Assembly (NCBI GenBank): GCA_007118695.1
Contig: SKRC01000216.1
Span: 1-34,874 of the forward strand
Source: Balneolaceae bacterium
Lineage (GTDB): Bacteria; Bacteroidota; Rhodothermia; Balneolales; Balneolaceae
DNA length: 34,874 nt
Reading direction: 5' to 3'
Shown in pieces: positions 1 through 8,118 of the stretch (position 1 is the first letter of the stretch; every line of letters begins with the position of its first letter). Made by a program: the position numbers and the translations under genes. The notes under the pieces were generated by a model. It saw only the letters and a list, made by a program, of their open reading frames with translations. It was not told where the DNA came from and did not search any database.

Positions 1-63
1 TAAAAGAAACCATTTGCACACGGCTATCTGATTTGCATTTACAGAACAAGATAACTAAACCCC

Positions 64-1308
64 ATGCAAGTCCAATCTACCCCATTAGATGACCTGAAAA
101 GTACTGCCGCTGCGATCCTCGAAAGAGTGCCATCGTCGGCCCGAGGTTTGGAATATCACCTGAAAATCGGAGAACTCGTCGAGTCTCTCGAGGAAGAAAT
201 TCGAAATAATCTGCAACAGATCCTCGATAATTTCCTCTTATCCATGTACAAGAACGAAGCATCGGATATTGATCTTGGCGGTTCCGGGTGTAAAGGAAAG
301 GTCTGGTATCGCATTCACGGCCGAAAATCTCCGGTAAAAATGGAGACATCGCTGACCGTAAAAGAGACCGATGTTTTGCTTCACAATGCGATTACCCCAA
401 GCCAGCGCGACATTTTGCTCAAAGATAAAAACCTCGATTTTTCCTATACAATCGAAACCAAGGACAATACCTTCCTGAGGTTCAGGGCAGATATGTACTT
501 CGACCTCGATCATCTTGCGCTCAACATGCGTAAGATCGATGCAGAGATCCGCCCGTTCAAGAATCTCAATGTGCATCCCGAAATAGCAAAGGCACTCAGC
601 CTGAAGTATTACAAGTACGGGATGACCCTGATTACCGGTATCACCGGTTCGGGTAAGTCTTCGACGCTCGATACAATCATCGACGCCAATAACCGTACGG
701 TCGATGCACATATCGTGATTGTCGCCTCGCCGGTGGAATTGATCCACGAGCCCATACGCTCGGTGGTCCGCCACAGGGAAGTGGGCAGGGATGTTCCCGG
801 ATTTAAGGAGGGAGCCGTGCAGGCCCTGCGACAGGATCCCGATATCATTGTAATTGGTGAGATGAGAGACCCGGATACCATTATGACGGCCTTGGAGATC
901 ACCGATTCCGGCCACAAGACGTTCGGTACCCTGCACACCTCGTCTGCCATGGAGAGCATTGAACGGATTGTCGGTGAGGTCCCGGCGGAGGAGCAGAACA
1001 GGGTAAAGGCCCGGCTGGCTGATGTATTGACGTGTGTGATGAGCCAAAAACTGGTTCCCAGCCTGGACGGAAAAAGAGTGCTTGCAAAGGAAGTGCTGCT
1101 GGTGACCCCGCCGGTCAGGGCTGCCATCCGGAACGACAACGTTAATGAAATCTACCAAATGATGGCCGAGGGCAGCGAACTCGGCATGATGACCATGGAA
1201 CAGGACCTGAAGCGGCTGTTTCATACCGGAAGAATATCCAGGGAAGAAGCCCTGAATAATGCAAACAACAAGAAGAGATTCTTGCAACTAATCGATGAAG
1301 CAGAATAG
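64..1308 (+). CDS. PilT-type twitching/secretion motor ATPase
   Basis: Hexameric AAA-like motor of the type II/IV secretion ATPase family, predicted to work in the cytoplasm at the base of a type IV pilus-like machine. Visible motifs are Walker A GITGSGKSS (residues 192-200), Walker B IIVIGEMRD (261-269, Glu266) and the His box GHKTFGTLHTSSA (283-295). The stretch after it (EEQNRVKARLADVL) is typical of PilT, and no Cys4 zinc motif of PilB/GspE is present, so a retraction-type PilT is favoured over an extension ATPase. At 414 aa it is longer than usual PilT (about 350 aa); the extra is an N-terminal helical stretch of about 60 residues. The Asp box, usually IEDPIE, reads VASPVE (220-225), keeping only the final Glu. 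The ATG at 64 follows an AT-rich leader without a clear ribosome-binding site. The pilM/N-like gene starts 6 bases after the stop, so they are probably co-transcribed. Family confident; PilT subfamily likely. Confidence 0.9.
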   Translation: MQVQSTPLDDLKSTAAAILERVPSSARGLEYHLKIGELVESLEEEIRNNLQQILDNFLLSMYKNEASDIDLGGSGCKGKVWYRIHGRKSPVKMETSLTVKETDVLLHNAITPSQRDILLKDKNLDFSYTIETKDNTFLRFRADMYFDLDHLALNMRKIDAEIRPFKNLNVHPEIAKALSLKYYKYGMTLITGITGSGKSSTLDTIIDANNRTVDAHIVIVASPVELIHEPIRSVVRHREVGRDVPGFKEGAVQALRQDPDIIVIGEMRDPDTIMTALEITDSGHKTFGTLHTSSAMESIERIVGEVPAEEQNRVKARLADVLTCVMSQKLVPSLDGKRVLAKEVLLVTPPVRAAIRNDNVNEIYQMMAEGSELGMMTMEQDLKRLFHTGRISREEALNNANNKKRFLQLIDEAE

Positions 1309-1314
1309 CACTGT

Positions 1315-3057
1315 ATGTTCGGATCAAAAGAATATATCGGGATAGCCTTAGACAACAATTACGTTGACCTCGTTAGAGCCAGGGTGAACGGGAAAAAGAT
1401 CAAACTGCTGGATTTTATCAGAAATGATCTGGTTGTTCCTTTGGATGACGGCAGCAGGCCGGGAGCTAAAAATTATGCTGGAGGCCAGGATACTACCGAA
1501 GCGGATGATATCTTCGGAATCGATGATGAAACGGAAGATGCCGGTGACACGGATTTAGAGGATCTGGATTTTGACAATCTGGATGATCTCGACGATCTCG
1601 ATGACCTGGAAGATTTTGATGATTTTGACCAGGCAGAAGAAGGAATAGAGGAACTGGACCTGGTGGATGAAGCCGATCAGCCCGACTCCAATGAGATGCT
1701 CTTGTTTAACTACCTGAGCTCAATCGGGAAAAGAAAACACAATATCGGCCTGAATATCAGGGCCGGTGATACAGTCTTTCAGTTTGCCAGGGAAACCAAC
1801 TATTCCAAAATCAAAGGCAAAGAGTTGAAAGAACTGGTTGAAAACAAACTGCATTCTGTTTACGGTGAAATACCGAGCACCGATCAATACAGCTATTTTG
1901 TCAGGCCGGACGGATCGCTTGCCATCACATCCATCGACAGAGAGCCGGCCTCGCTGACCCTGGTCAACAAAGTCAATGATCTCTTTAAGACAAGCAGCCT
2001 GTTTATCAGGGATATCATGCCCGATGAAGTGGCTCTGACGGGCCTCTACCGGCAAAACTATCCGGTTGAGGATGACAAAAAAATTACGGCCCTTGTAAAA
2101 TTCGGTTCCAAAAGATGCCGGATCATTTTTTTCAGAGGCCATGTTGTGGAGCAGGTCTCCCCGGTCATCCATGAAGGGACCAGTGACAAAGGCTTTTTAA
2201 GCACCGTTTTCAGTAAAATTCTGTTCCAGCTCGATACCGGCGAAGTGCCGGGCCTCGACCGGATAATCCTGTGTGATAATACCATTGGAATGGAAGCGGT
2301 TGAATTTTTCCAGAAAAATTTCCCCGACCTGGAAGTGAGGGAATTTCAGCTCAACCAGGATATTTATGAAATTAATGAGCCCGATCTGCCAAAGATCAAG
2401 GAATTCACTACGGCCATAGCTATTGCTATCGGAGCATCCGGTTTGGCGAAGGATGTCTATCCGGAGCTGTCGATTGTTCCGCGGTATGTGCATGAACGCC
2501 AAAAAATCTTCCAGCTTCAGTGGCATGGAATGATTCTGCTTATTGCTATCGGCCTGAGCCCGATCCTGTTGAATCATTACTATCAGCAGTATGCCGAAGA
2601 GATTAACCAACTGGAATTGGAAACAAACCGGATTAGCAACATGATCACGGACATTGAGCCGATCGTACAGGAAACCGAAATGCTCGAAGAGATGCTGGCC
2701 ATGTACCAGGGTCAGCTTGTATTGATGGATGAGCTGAGTGAGGATAATATACGATGGACGGTCTCATTTGATAAATTTAATCAGGCGGTTCAGGATATCG
2801 GAGGGCTTTGGATCACCACGTTCAGGCAGGCATCGGATGGCCTGGAGGTCCAGGGTGTGTCCCTGAATGAAAACCGGATTCCGGCTCTTGCCCGGCAGTT
2901 TGGCCATGTTACCCTGATGAATGTCACCAGGGAAGAGGTCAGGGAACGGGATATCTTTACTTTTACAATGAGGATCAACAGGGTTGTAGCCGATGAGTCC
3001 CTCTATACCCCGGAAGAGTCCAGGGAAATCATGGAGTTTCTGGAATCCTTTAATTAA
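1315..3057 (+). CDS. Fused PilM-PilN-like (GspL-like) inner-membrane assembly protein
   Basis: Predicted inner-membrane platform protein joining the cytoplasmic motor to the periplasmic alignment complex. The N-terminus (YIGIALDNNYVDLVRA, 7-22) resembles the first strand and phosphate loop of the actin-like PilM fold. A very acidic insert, rich in LDD/FDD units, covers about residues 59-125. An alpha/beta-rich cytoplasmic part continues to about 395, then one transmembrane helix (about 405-421), a heptad-like coiled coil (about 425-470) and a periplasmic domain to 580 like PilN. One polypeptide therefore carries what most type IV pilus systems split into PilM and PilN; GspL of type II secretion has the same plan. 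It lies between a PilT-type gene and a PilO-like gene, with 6-base gaps on both sides, which supports the assignment more than sequence similarity alone does. Function is inferred from architecture and context. Confidence 0.72.
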   Translation: MFGSKEYIGIALDNNYVDLVRARVNGKKIKLLDFIRNDLVVPLDDGSRPGAKNYAGGQDTTEADDIFGIDDETEDAGDTDLEDLDFDNLDDLDDLDDLEDFDDFDQAEEGIEELDLVDEADQPDSNEMLLFNYLSSIGKRKHNIGLNIRAGDTVFQFARETNYSKIKGKELKELVENKLHSVYGEIPSTDQYSYFVRPDGSLAITSIDREPASLTLVNKVNDLFKTSSLFIRDIMPDEVALTGLYRQNYPVEDDKKITALVKFGSKRCRIIFFRGHVVEQVSPVIHEGTSDKGFLSTVFSKILFQLDTGEVPGLDRIILCDNTIGMEAVEFFQKNFPDLEVREFQLNQDIYEINEPDLPKIKEFTTAIAIAIGASGLAKDVYPELSIVPRYVHERQKIFQLQWHGMILLIAIGLSPILLNHYYQQYAEEINQLELETNRISNMITDIEPIVQETEMLEEMLAMYQGQLVLMDELSEDNIRWTVSFDKFNQAVQDIGGLWITTFRQASDGLEVQGVSLNENRIPALARQFGHVTLMNVTREEVRERDIFTFTMRINRVVADESLYTPEESREIMEFLESFN

Positions 3058-3063
3058 AAAATT

Positions 3064-3921
3064 ATGACGTACGCATTACGAAATACATTACTATTGCTGC
3101 TTTTCTTCGTCATCATTGCCGGAGGAGGGGCCAGCTACATTTACTTTGTTCAGAAAAGTGCCATCGAGGAACTGGAGGAGTCTCTTGCAGAAAAGGAGGC
3201 TGAGTATGAGCAGTTGAGTGCCATTGCCGAAACGTATCCTGTCATGTTGGATGGCGTAGAAAGGGCTGAGAGTTTTATTGAAAACTACAACAAAACACTG
3301 TTTCCAACCAACGACCCCGATCAGATCTATAAATTTTTAGCGGAGCTCAACATGGTGTGGCCAAGGGTGGAATTTAACTATGTTTTCAACGATTCAACAA
3401 ACATGGATCAATACGGGATCGTCACTTCCTCCTTGTCCGGAATGGGGTCCTACAGGGCGATTTACAATTTTGTCAACCGGATAGAAAACAGCCGGCCGGT
3501 TCAAAAGGTCAATAATTTACAGGTTTCACCGATAAATCAAATAGGTGAATACGGCAATGCCAATTTTACTTTCCAGGTACACAGCTATTACGACCGGACC
3601 AACCAGTTCGAAACAACGGAAGAAGATCTGTTGGCTTCAATCCGGGACCCGGAAATGTTTCACAACCCATTTTTCCCATTAATACGAGATATCGAACCCA
3701 ACGAGGATAATCTAACGGATGTAGAAAACAGCCGGCTGATCGGTGTGAGCAGTTCGCGCATTTTTCTGAGAAATCAGGAAGGCCAGCTGGTAAATCTTAC
3801 CCCGAACGCCGAGGTATATCTTGGCAGACTGCAGGCGATAGATGTTCAGCGTGGATCAGCAATGTTCAGATTAAACAAAGGCGGAATTATTGAAGAAGTT
3901 ACCCTGGAGGTCAGACGATGA
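3064..3921 (+). CDS. PilO-like alignment subcomplex protein
   Basis: Bitopic inner-membrane protein: a short cytoplasmic tail, one transmembrane helix (about residues 8-28) and a coiled coil rich in Glu and Leu (about 30-60). A periplasmic domain follows, in which residues about 90-180 resemble the ferredoxin-like PilO fold (LAELNMVWPRVEF, then SLSGMGSYRAIYNFVNRIE). The C-terminal 100 residues (NSRLIGVSSSRIFLRNQEG and onward) look like a small beta domain reminiscent of PilP, so this protein may combine PilO and PilP roles; that is inference. Length is 285 aa, against about 200 for a usual PilO, which fits an added domain. Its stop overlaps the secretin start in an ATGA arrangement at 3918-3921, indicating translational coupling. 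It would link the PilM/N-like protein to the outer-membrane secretin. Confidence 0.7.
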   Translation: MTYALRNTLLLLLFFVIIAGGGASYIYFVQKSAIEELEESLAEKEAEYEQLSAIAETYPVMLDGVERAESFIENYNKTLFPTNDPDQIYKFLAELNMVWPRVEFNYVFNDSTNMDQYGIVTSSLSGMGSYRAIYNFVNRIENSRPVQKVNNLQVSPINQIGEYGNANFTFQVHSYYDRTNQFETTEEDLLASIRDPEMFHNPFFPLIRDIEPNEDNLTDVENSRLIGVSSSRIFLRNQEGQLVNLTPNAEVYLGRLQAIDVQRGSAMFRLNKGGIIEEVTLEVRR

Positions 3922-5816
3922 CACTAACTAAAAAAACTATGTCTACTAGGAAATTACGTTTTTCACTGGCAATACTTGGCATTTGCATGATTGCCGGCAC
4001 AGCATATGGTCAGGATTCCATGCCGAGGGAGTATACCAATCCGGATGAGGTGATCTCATTCGATCGCCAGACTCCCTATCAGGATGCTGTGGAAGTGCTC
4101 GGTATGTTCGCTCAGGACTTTGAGAACCGTTTTCTCATCGACCGGACCGGTTATACCGGCAATATTGGCCTTAACCTGCCTCCGATGCACTGGAAAGATG
4201 CATTGAATTATATTTTGAGGGTGCAGAACATGACTTTGCACCAGGAACCGGATCTCTATGAAATATTGACCCGGGACCAGGTAGCCGAAAGGCGGGCGCC
4301 GAGTGATGTAGCAGACCCGGCAGATCCGGCAGCACCAGCCATGGAGCGTATTGCCAATACGAGGACCCGGGAAGTGAGAATCAATGCCACGTTTTTTGAA
4401 GGCAGCCGCAGGGCCCTTCGGGAAGTAGGTGTCGACTGGTCAACTCTGACGAGTGGAATTCCACAGAATCTGAGAGACTTCGTAACAGAACAGGGTAATG
4501 AACAGATTCCCGATCAGTTCGACAGCCGCTTTGTTTCGGTCAATGCGGCCGGTGCACAGAGCGTTTCGCAGAATGTGTTTAACTCGCTCATTAATTTTGG
4601 CGATATCGGGGCCGGCATCGAGGTACAGGCTCTGTTCAGTGCCTTTGAAGCCGACAACCTTGGTGAAGTGCTGGCAACGCCATCGGTAAAGGTGATGGAT
4701 GGCCAGGAGGGCAGGATCCAGGTGGGTGAGGATTTCTCAATCAAACAACGTGATTTTGCCGGAAACGTGACCGATCAGTTTTTCAGCACCGGTACCATAT
4801 TGACGGTTACACCGCAAATCATCGACTACCAGGATACCACGTTTGTTTACCTGGAACTTGAAGTGGAGCGGTCCTCGGCCCAGCCCGATCCGGTAAGTAC
4901 GGTCATCAGTAAGGAAGAGGCCAGCACGCATTCGCTGCTGCTGCCCGGCGAAAGCACAGTGATAGCCGGGTTGTACCGCACCGACCGGAGCGAAGTAAGA
5001 AGGGGGATACCCATCTTAAAAGATCTGCCGCCATGGTTTTTCGGGCTCAGGTATCTGTTTGGATTTAATTCCACCGATATTTCCCAATCCGAACTCATTG
5101 TACTGGTTCAGGCTGAACTGGAGGAGTCCATCCCGCAGCGAATGGCCAGGGATCTCAGATCGAAGCGCGATCTGCTGGAATCTCAGCAAAACCGTCACCG
5201 CGAGGAGATGGATTATATTTCAGGTGAAGCTTTCCAATCCTCATTTTTCGAAGAGCCGGCTGCGGAACGTGATCTTGATCCCACTGAACCTGAGCCGGAA
5301 GTGGAAGAGGATCCGCAGCCTGCTGCAGAGCCGGAGCCCCGAACACAGCCTGACCCGGAACCGGAACCTGCTCAGGAAGAAATTGAAGAAGCTGATGAAG
5401 TGGAAGCAGATGAGCCTGTTGAAGAGGAGCTTTCCGAGGAAGAAGAGCGTGAAATGAGACTGCGAGCAGCTGAATTTGAGCGGCAGGACCTGGCCAGGTA
5501 TGCCGGTGAATTCAGGGCAGTCGAAATGGAGAATATGGATGAAAATTATTCGAATCTCTTGTTTTATACAATCGGCGGTTCTTTCCGTGAGAGGGGCAAT
5601 GCGGAACGGCTCTACAGAAACTTCCAGCAGGAAGGCTACGAAGCTCATATCCTACACCAGCCGATAACAGGATTTTACTTTGTAGCTTATGCCGGTTTTG
5701 AGAACCTGGAAGAAGCCATCATATATACCCGGAACATCCAAAGCGATGTTCAGCGCGAAGCCTGGTTGTCTACGATTATGACGGAAGAGCGCCTGGAATG
5801 GAATAATCCAGAATAA
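3918..5816 (+). CDS. Secretin (PilQ/GspD-like) with C-terminal SPOR domain
   Basis: Outer-membrane channel of a type IV pilus-like or type II secretion-like machine. A signal peptide is clearest from the second Met (residue 8), with cleavage after TAYG near residue 31. A short STN-like N-domain covers about 42-126. The secretin domain runs from REVRINATFFEG (about 151) through LATPSVKVMDGQEGRIQVGE (about 250-270) to SELIVLVQAEL (about 390-400). An acidic, Pro/Glu-rich linker (about 445-520) then leads to a SPOR domain (about 545-622; FYTIGGSFRERGNAERLYR and GFYFVAYAGFENLEEAI). SPOR domains bind glycan strands lacking stem peptides, so this secretin probably anchors itself to peptidoglycan from its C-terminus. 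PilQ usually does so through N-terminal AMIN domains, which I do not see here. The start overlaps the previous stop. A hairpin terminator follows the gene. Confidence 0.85.
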   Translation: MTLTKKTMSTRKLRFSLAILGICMIAGTAYGQDSMPREYTNPDEVISFDRQTPYQDAVEVLGMFAQDFENRFLIDRTGYTGNIGLNLPPMHWKDALNYILRVQNMTLHQEPDLYEILTRDQVAERRAPSDVADPADPAAPAMERIANTRTREVRINATFFEGSRRALREVGVDWSTLTSGIPQNLRDFVTEQGNEQIPDQFDSRFVSVNAAGAQSVSQNVFNSLINFGDIGAGIEVQALFSAFEADNLGEVLATPSVKVMDGQEGRIQVGEDFSIKQRDFAGNVTDQFFSTGTILTVTPQIIDYQDTTFVYLELEVERSSAQPDPVSTVISKEEASTHSLLLPGESTVIAGLYRTDRSEVRRGIPILKDLPPWFFGLRYLFGFNSTDISQSELIVLVQAELEESIPQRMARDLRSKRDLLESQQNRHREEMDYISGEAFQSSFFEEPAAERDLDPTEPEPEVEEDPQPAAEPEPRTQPDPEPEPAQEEIEEADEVEADEPVEEELSEEEEREMRLRAAEFERQDLARYAGEFRAVEMENMDENYSNLLFYTIGGSFRERGNAERLYRNFQQEGYEAHILHQPITGFYFVAYAGFENLEEAIIYTRNIQSDVQREAWLSTIMTEERLEWNNPE

Positions 5817-5837
5817 CAACCGGATCGTTATCCGGGG

Positions 5838-5872
5838 AAAAGAGGTGTCATAAAAAAATGATGCCTCTTTTT
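5838..5872 (+). terminator. Hairpin terminator after the secretin gene
   Basis: A 14-pair stem (AAAAGAGGTGTCAT pairing with ATGATGCCTCTTTT, two G-U pairs) encloses an all-A loop and runs into a T tract. It starts 22 bases after the secretin stop. Because the left arm begins with A residues, it may also stop transcription coming from the convergent hydrolase gene. Confidence 0.75.
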
Positions 5873-5892
5873 CGTTTTGGGAACAGGGTATT

Positions 5893-5934
5893 GTCAGTTA
5901 ACAGTTTAACAGTTAACAGTAATCTGTCAGTTCT
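5893..5934. repeat. Low-complexity CAGTTAACAGT repeat
   Basis: Degenerate tandem copies of CAGTTAACAGT lie between the terminator and the convergent hydrolase gene. The same GTTA-based style recurs at 10503-10541 and, on the other strand, at 13286-13347. Just downstream, about 5950-5963, is a single TTAACCACCAAGA motif of another common dispersed intergenic repeat. No gene is supported in 5817-6037. Confidence 0.6.
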
Positions 5935-6037
5935 TTCAAAAAAGAAATTGTTGTTAACCACCAAGATAAACCGGGCATTTATGATGTATCTTTTTTCCAG
6001 GTGGGTAATACTAATGGCCTCGCCCCCGGCCTCCGGG

Positions 6038-6844
6038 TCAGGAAACACCTACCTGCTGTTTTTCGGAATGCCGGAGCAAAAACCGGATGGATATCTCATT
6101 GAATTCATCCGGTTTTTCTATGTTACAGACATGCCCGCAATCATCGATAACAATCAATTCGCTGTTCTCATGTTCTTTTACCAGCTTTTGTACGGGAGGG
6201 AGAAACATATGGTCTTCACTGCCCATGATGTACAACGTCGGGTTTGAGCTCTCCGATTCACGGAAATAGCGGAGAAGCGGATTCACTTCATACGTCAATT
6301 TATACCACCGGAGAAACTCTTTTGAGGCCATCTTCTTCGCTTCCCTGATAAACATATGCCGGGACTCTTCGTGGTTGGCCCTGGGCAGTATTACCCAGGC
6401 AAAGAGCTTGTAAAGCCAGATAAACGGGATCATTCGTTTGAAGGTATGTCCTGCCCAGACCAGAAAGCGTGAGCGAACATTCATCCGCATGATGGCCCCG
6501 CACAGGACCGAAGTGATCACACGGTCCGGCACCATATCTTCTATGGTACGGATGATGATGGAACCCAGCGAGACCCCGATAAAATGAGCCTGCTGGATGT
6601 TCAGGTGATCGAGAACCTGAATGACATCAGAACTGACCAGTTTAAAGGTATATTTTTCCTTGTAATGCTCCTGCAGGGCGTGTTTGGAGTTTCCGTGGCC
6701 TCTCAGATCCATGAACAGCACATTGAAATGTTCTTTGTAGGCTTTAATCTGACGGTACCATATAGTGGAAGAGCCACCGGCGCCGTGGACAAATACCACC
6801 CAGTCTTTATCCTCACCCAATATGTAAGTTTTATGGTATAGCAT
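6038..6844 (-). CDS. Alpha/beta hydrolase
   Basis: Cytoplasmic alpha/beta-hydrolase-fold enzyme of 268 aa with an intact catalytic triad. The oxyanion-loop region is VFVHGAGGSS (17-26), followed by MDLRGHGNS (45-53). The nucleophile elbow is IGVSLGS with Ser92, the acid is Asp211 in MGSEDHMF, and the base is His238 in DDCGHVCNIEKP. No signal peptide is seen. The family covers esterases, lipases, peroxidases and C-C hydrolases, so the substrate cannot be named. The gene stands alone, convergent to the pilus-like operon and divergent from the aminolipid operon across a long intergenic space. It offers a useful contrast with the nearby hydrolase-DedA fusion at 8905-10515, whose hydrolase domain has lost the equivalent Ser and His. 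Confidence 0.9.
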   Translation of the reverse strand: MLYHKTYILGEDKDWVVFVHGAGGSSTIWYRQIKAYKEHFNVLFMDLRGHGNSKHALQEHYKEKYTFKLVSSDVIQVLDHLNIQQAHFIGVSLGSIIIRTIEDMVPDRVITSVLCGAIMRMNVRSRFLVWAGHTFKRMIPFIWLYKLFAWVILPRANHEESRHMFIREAKKMASKEFLRWYKLTYEVNPLLRYFRESESSNPTLYIMGSEDHMFLPPVQKLVKEHENSELIVIDDCGHVCNIEKPDEFNEISIRFLLRHSEKQQVGVS

Positions 6845-7312
6845 TCAAAGTTTTACAATCTGTTTGTATACATTTGTCAGCTGTCGATGTTCGAAAACCC
6901 GCATTTTACAGAGGAAAATACCGGCCCCGTCCGTTCAGGATGCGGGACAAACAGCAGAACCGGATGAACCAATATTCCAAATGCCCCGAAAAGCAAAAAG
7001 GTCTGTTAATCATTTTAAACCCTCAAAATCCCGGAATAATTTCTTATCACAGCCTTACGTCGAAACCCATTTCATCATGCGGGATTCAAGGTACCAATCG
7101 TACCTGAAAAGTACAGGTTAAACTTAACGTACCGGTAATGATTTTCTGATACCCGGTCATATGAATGGATTATTATCCATTTAATCAAATGATATGTACA
7201 TTAAAACAGCTTTTTGAATGGATCTCTGAAGAATTTTGGCGGTTTCGATTTTTTCCAGATTCGGGCAGGGACTTTCTTCTGATGGTTTTAAAAGGCTCAA
7301 AATCAGACAATA
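6845..7312. other. Intergenic space between divergent genes
   Basis: 468 bases between the minus-strand hydrolase and the plus-strand acyltransferase, presumably holding both promoters. Short reading frames here have no gene-like composition or recognisable product. The only local structures I see are the palindrome TGTATACA near 6864-6871 and a small inverted repeat ACCTG-N7-CAGGT near 7100-7118. No convincing promoter of the Bacteroidota type (TTTG then TAnnTTTG at correct spacing) was found. Confidence 0.5.
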
Positions 7313-8101
7313 TTGTATAAACTTAAAGAAAAGGTCTCCGAAGCTATATTACTTGAAGAAAGCATCATAGAGAATTTTAAATACACCGTTCGATTTGCCA
7401 AAACCGAGGTAGATGTGGAATCGGCAATGCGGCTTCGGTTTGATGTATTTAACCTGGAACTGGGTGAAGGCCTGGCATCGTCCTATGAGTCGGGTATGGA
7501 TACCGATAAATACGACCGGCAATGCCATCACCTGATTGTGATTGAAAATGAGACTGGCAAGACCATCGGTACTTACAGGATGCAGTCGTCGATTGAAGCC
7601 AGAAACGTGGATGGTTTTTATACCGGTGAAGAGTTTGAAATCGAAAAATTCCCTGATGAAATCCTCAACAATACCGTTGAATTGGGCAGAGCATGTATCC
7701 ATAAGGATCACAGGAACGGCCGTGTACTGTTCCTGTTGTGGCGCGGCCTGGCAAAATACCTGCAATACCGGGGCATGCGATTCCTGTTCGGCTGCTGCTC
7801 GCTAACCAGTCAGGATCCGCTGGAAGGGTTAAAAGTGGAGAAATATTTGCGTGAGAACAACTTTTATCATCCGGACTACTTTATCGGGACAAAACAGGGA
7901 TATCGATGTGAGGTGGACCATGTGCCGGAGATTGATATCAGTGAGCTGAAACTGCCACATTTATTCAGGCTGTATCTCGATTTGGGCACCAAAGTCTGCA
8001 GCGGCCCGGCCCTGGACCGGACCTTTCAAACGATTGATTACCTGATCTTGTTGGATATTGAGAACGTATCAGACCAAACAAAAACACTCTTTTTCAGGTA
8101 A
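7313..8101 (+). CDS. OlsB/GlsB-type N-acyltransferase (amino-acid lipid synthesis)
   Basis: GNAT-fold N-acyltransferase of the OlsB family (Acetyltransf_5), 262 aa. It is expected to transfer a 3-hydroxyacyl chain from acyl carrier protein to the amino group of an amino acid, giving a lyso-amino-acid lipid. Seen directly: an early VRFAKTEVDVESAMRLRFDVF segment, IGTYRMQ, and ELGRACIHKDHRNG, the acyl-donor-binding region typical of the family. OlsB enzymes use ornithine. The related GlsB of Bacteroides uses glycine, and in Bacteroidota the glycine enzyme is the closer precedent, so the amino acid is unresolved. The start is TTG at 7313: an in-frame stop lies at 7289-7291 and no ATG precedes the conserved domain. 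The PlsC-like gene begins 17 bases downstream and would supply the second acylation. Confidence 0.82.
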   Translation: MYKLKEKVSEAILLEESIIENFKYTVRFAKTEVDVESAMRLRFDVFNLELGEGLASSYESGMDTDKYDRQCHHLIVIENETGKTIGTYRMQSSIEARNVDGFYTGEEFEIEKFPDEILNNTVELGRACIHKDHRNGRVLFLLWRGLAKYLQYRGMRFLFGCCSLTSQDPLEGLKVEKYLRENNFYHPDYFIGTKQGYRCEVDHVPEIDISELKLPHLFRLYLDLGTKVCSGPALDRTFQTIDYLILLDIENVSDQTKTLFFR

Positions 8102-8118
8102 AGTTCTTACCTTGCCGC

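Noticed and set aside
238-1287. Long open frame (349 codons) on the minus strand opposite the PilT-type gene
   Set aside because: Fully antisense to a gene with all its motifs; composition (rich in His, Gln, Arg) is that of a shadow frame and no family is recognisable.
6864-7121. Small plus-strand frames in the gap before the OlsB-type gene
   Set aside because: No ribosome-binding site, no protein-like composition and no recognisable family; treated as non-coding.
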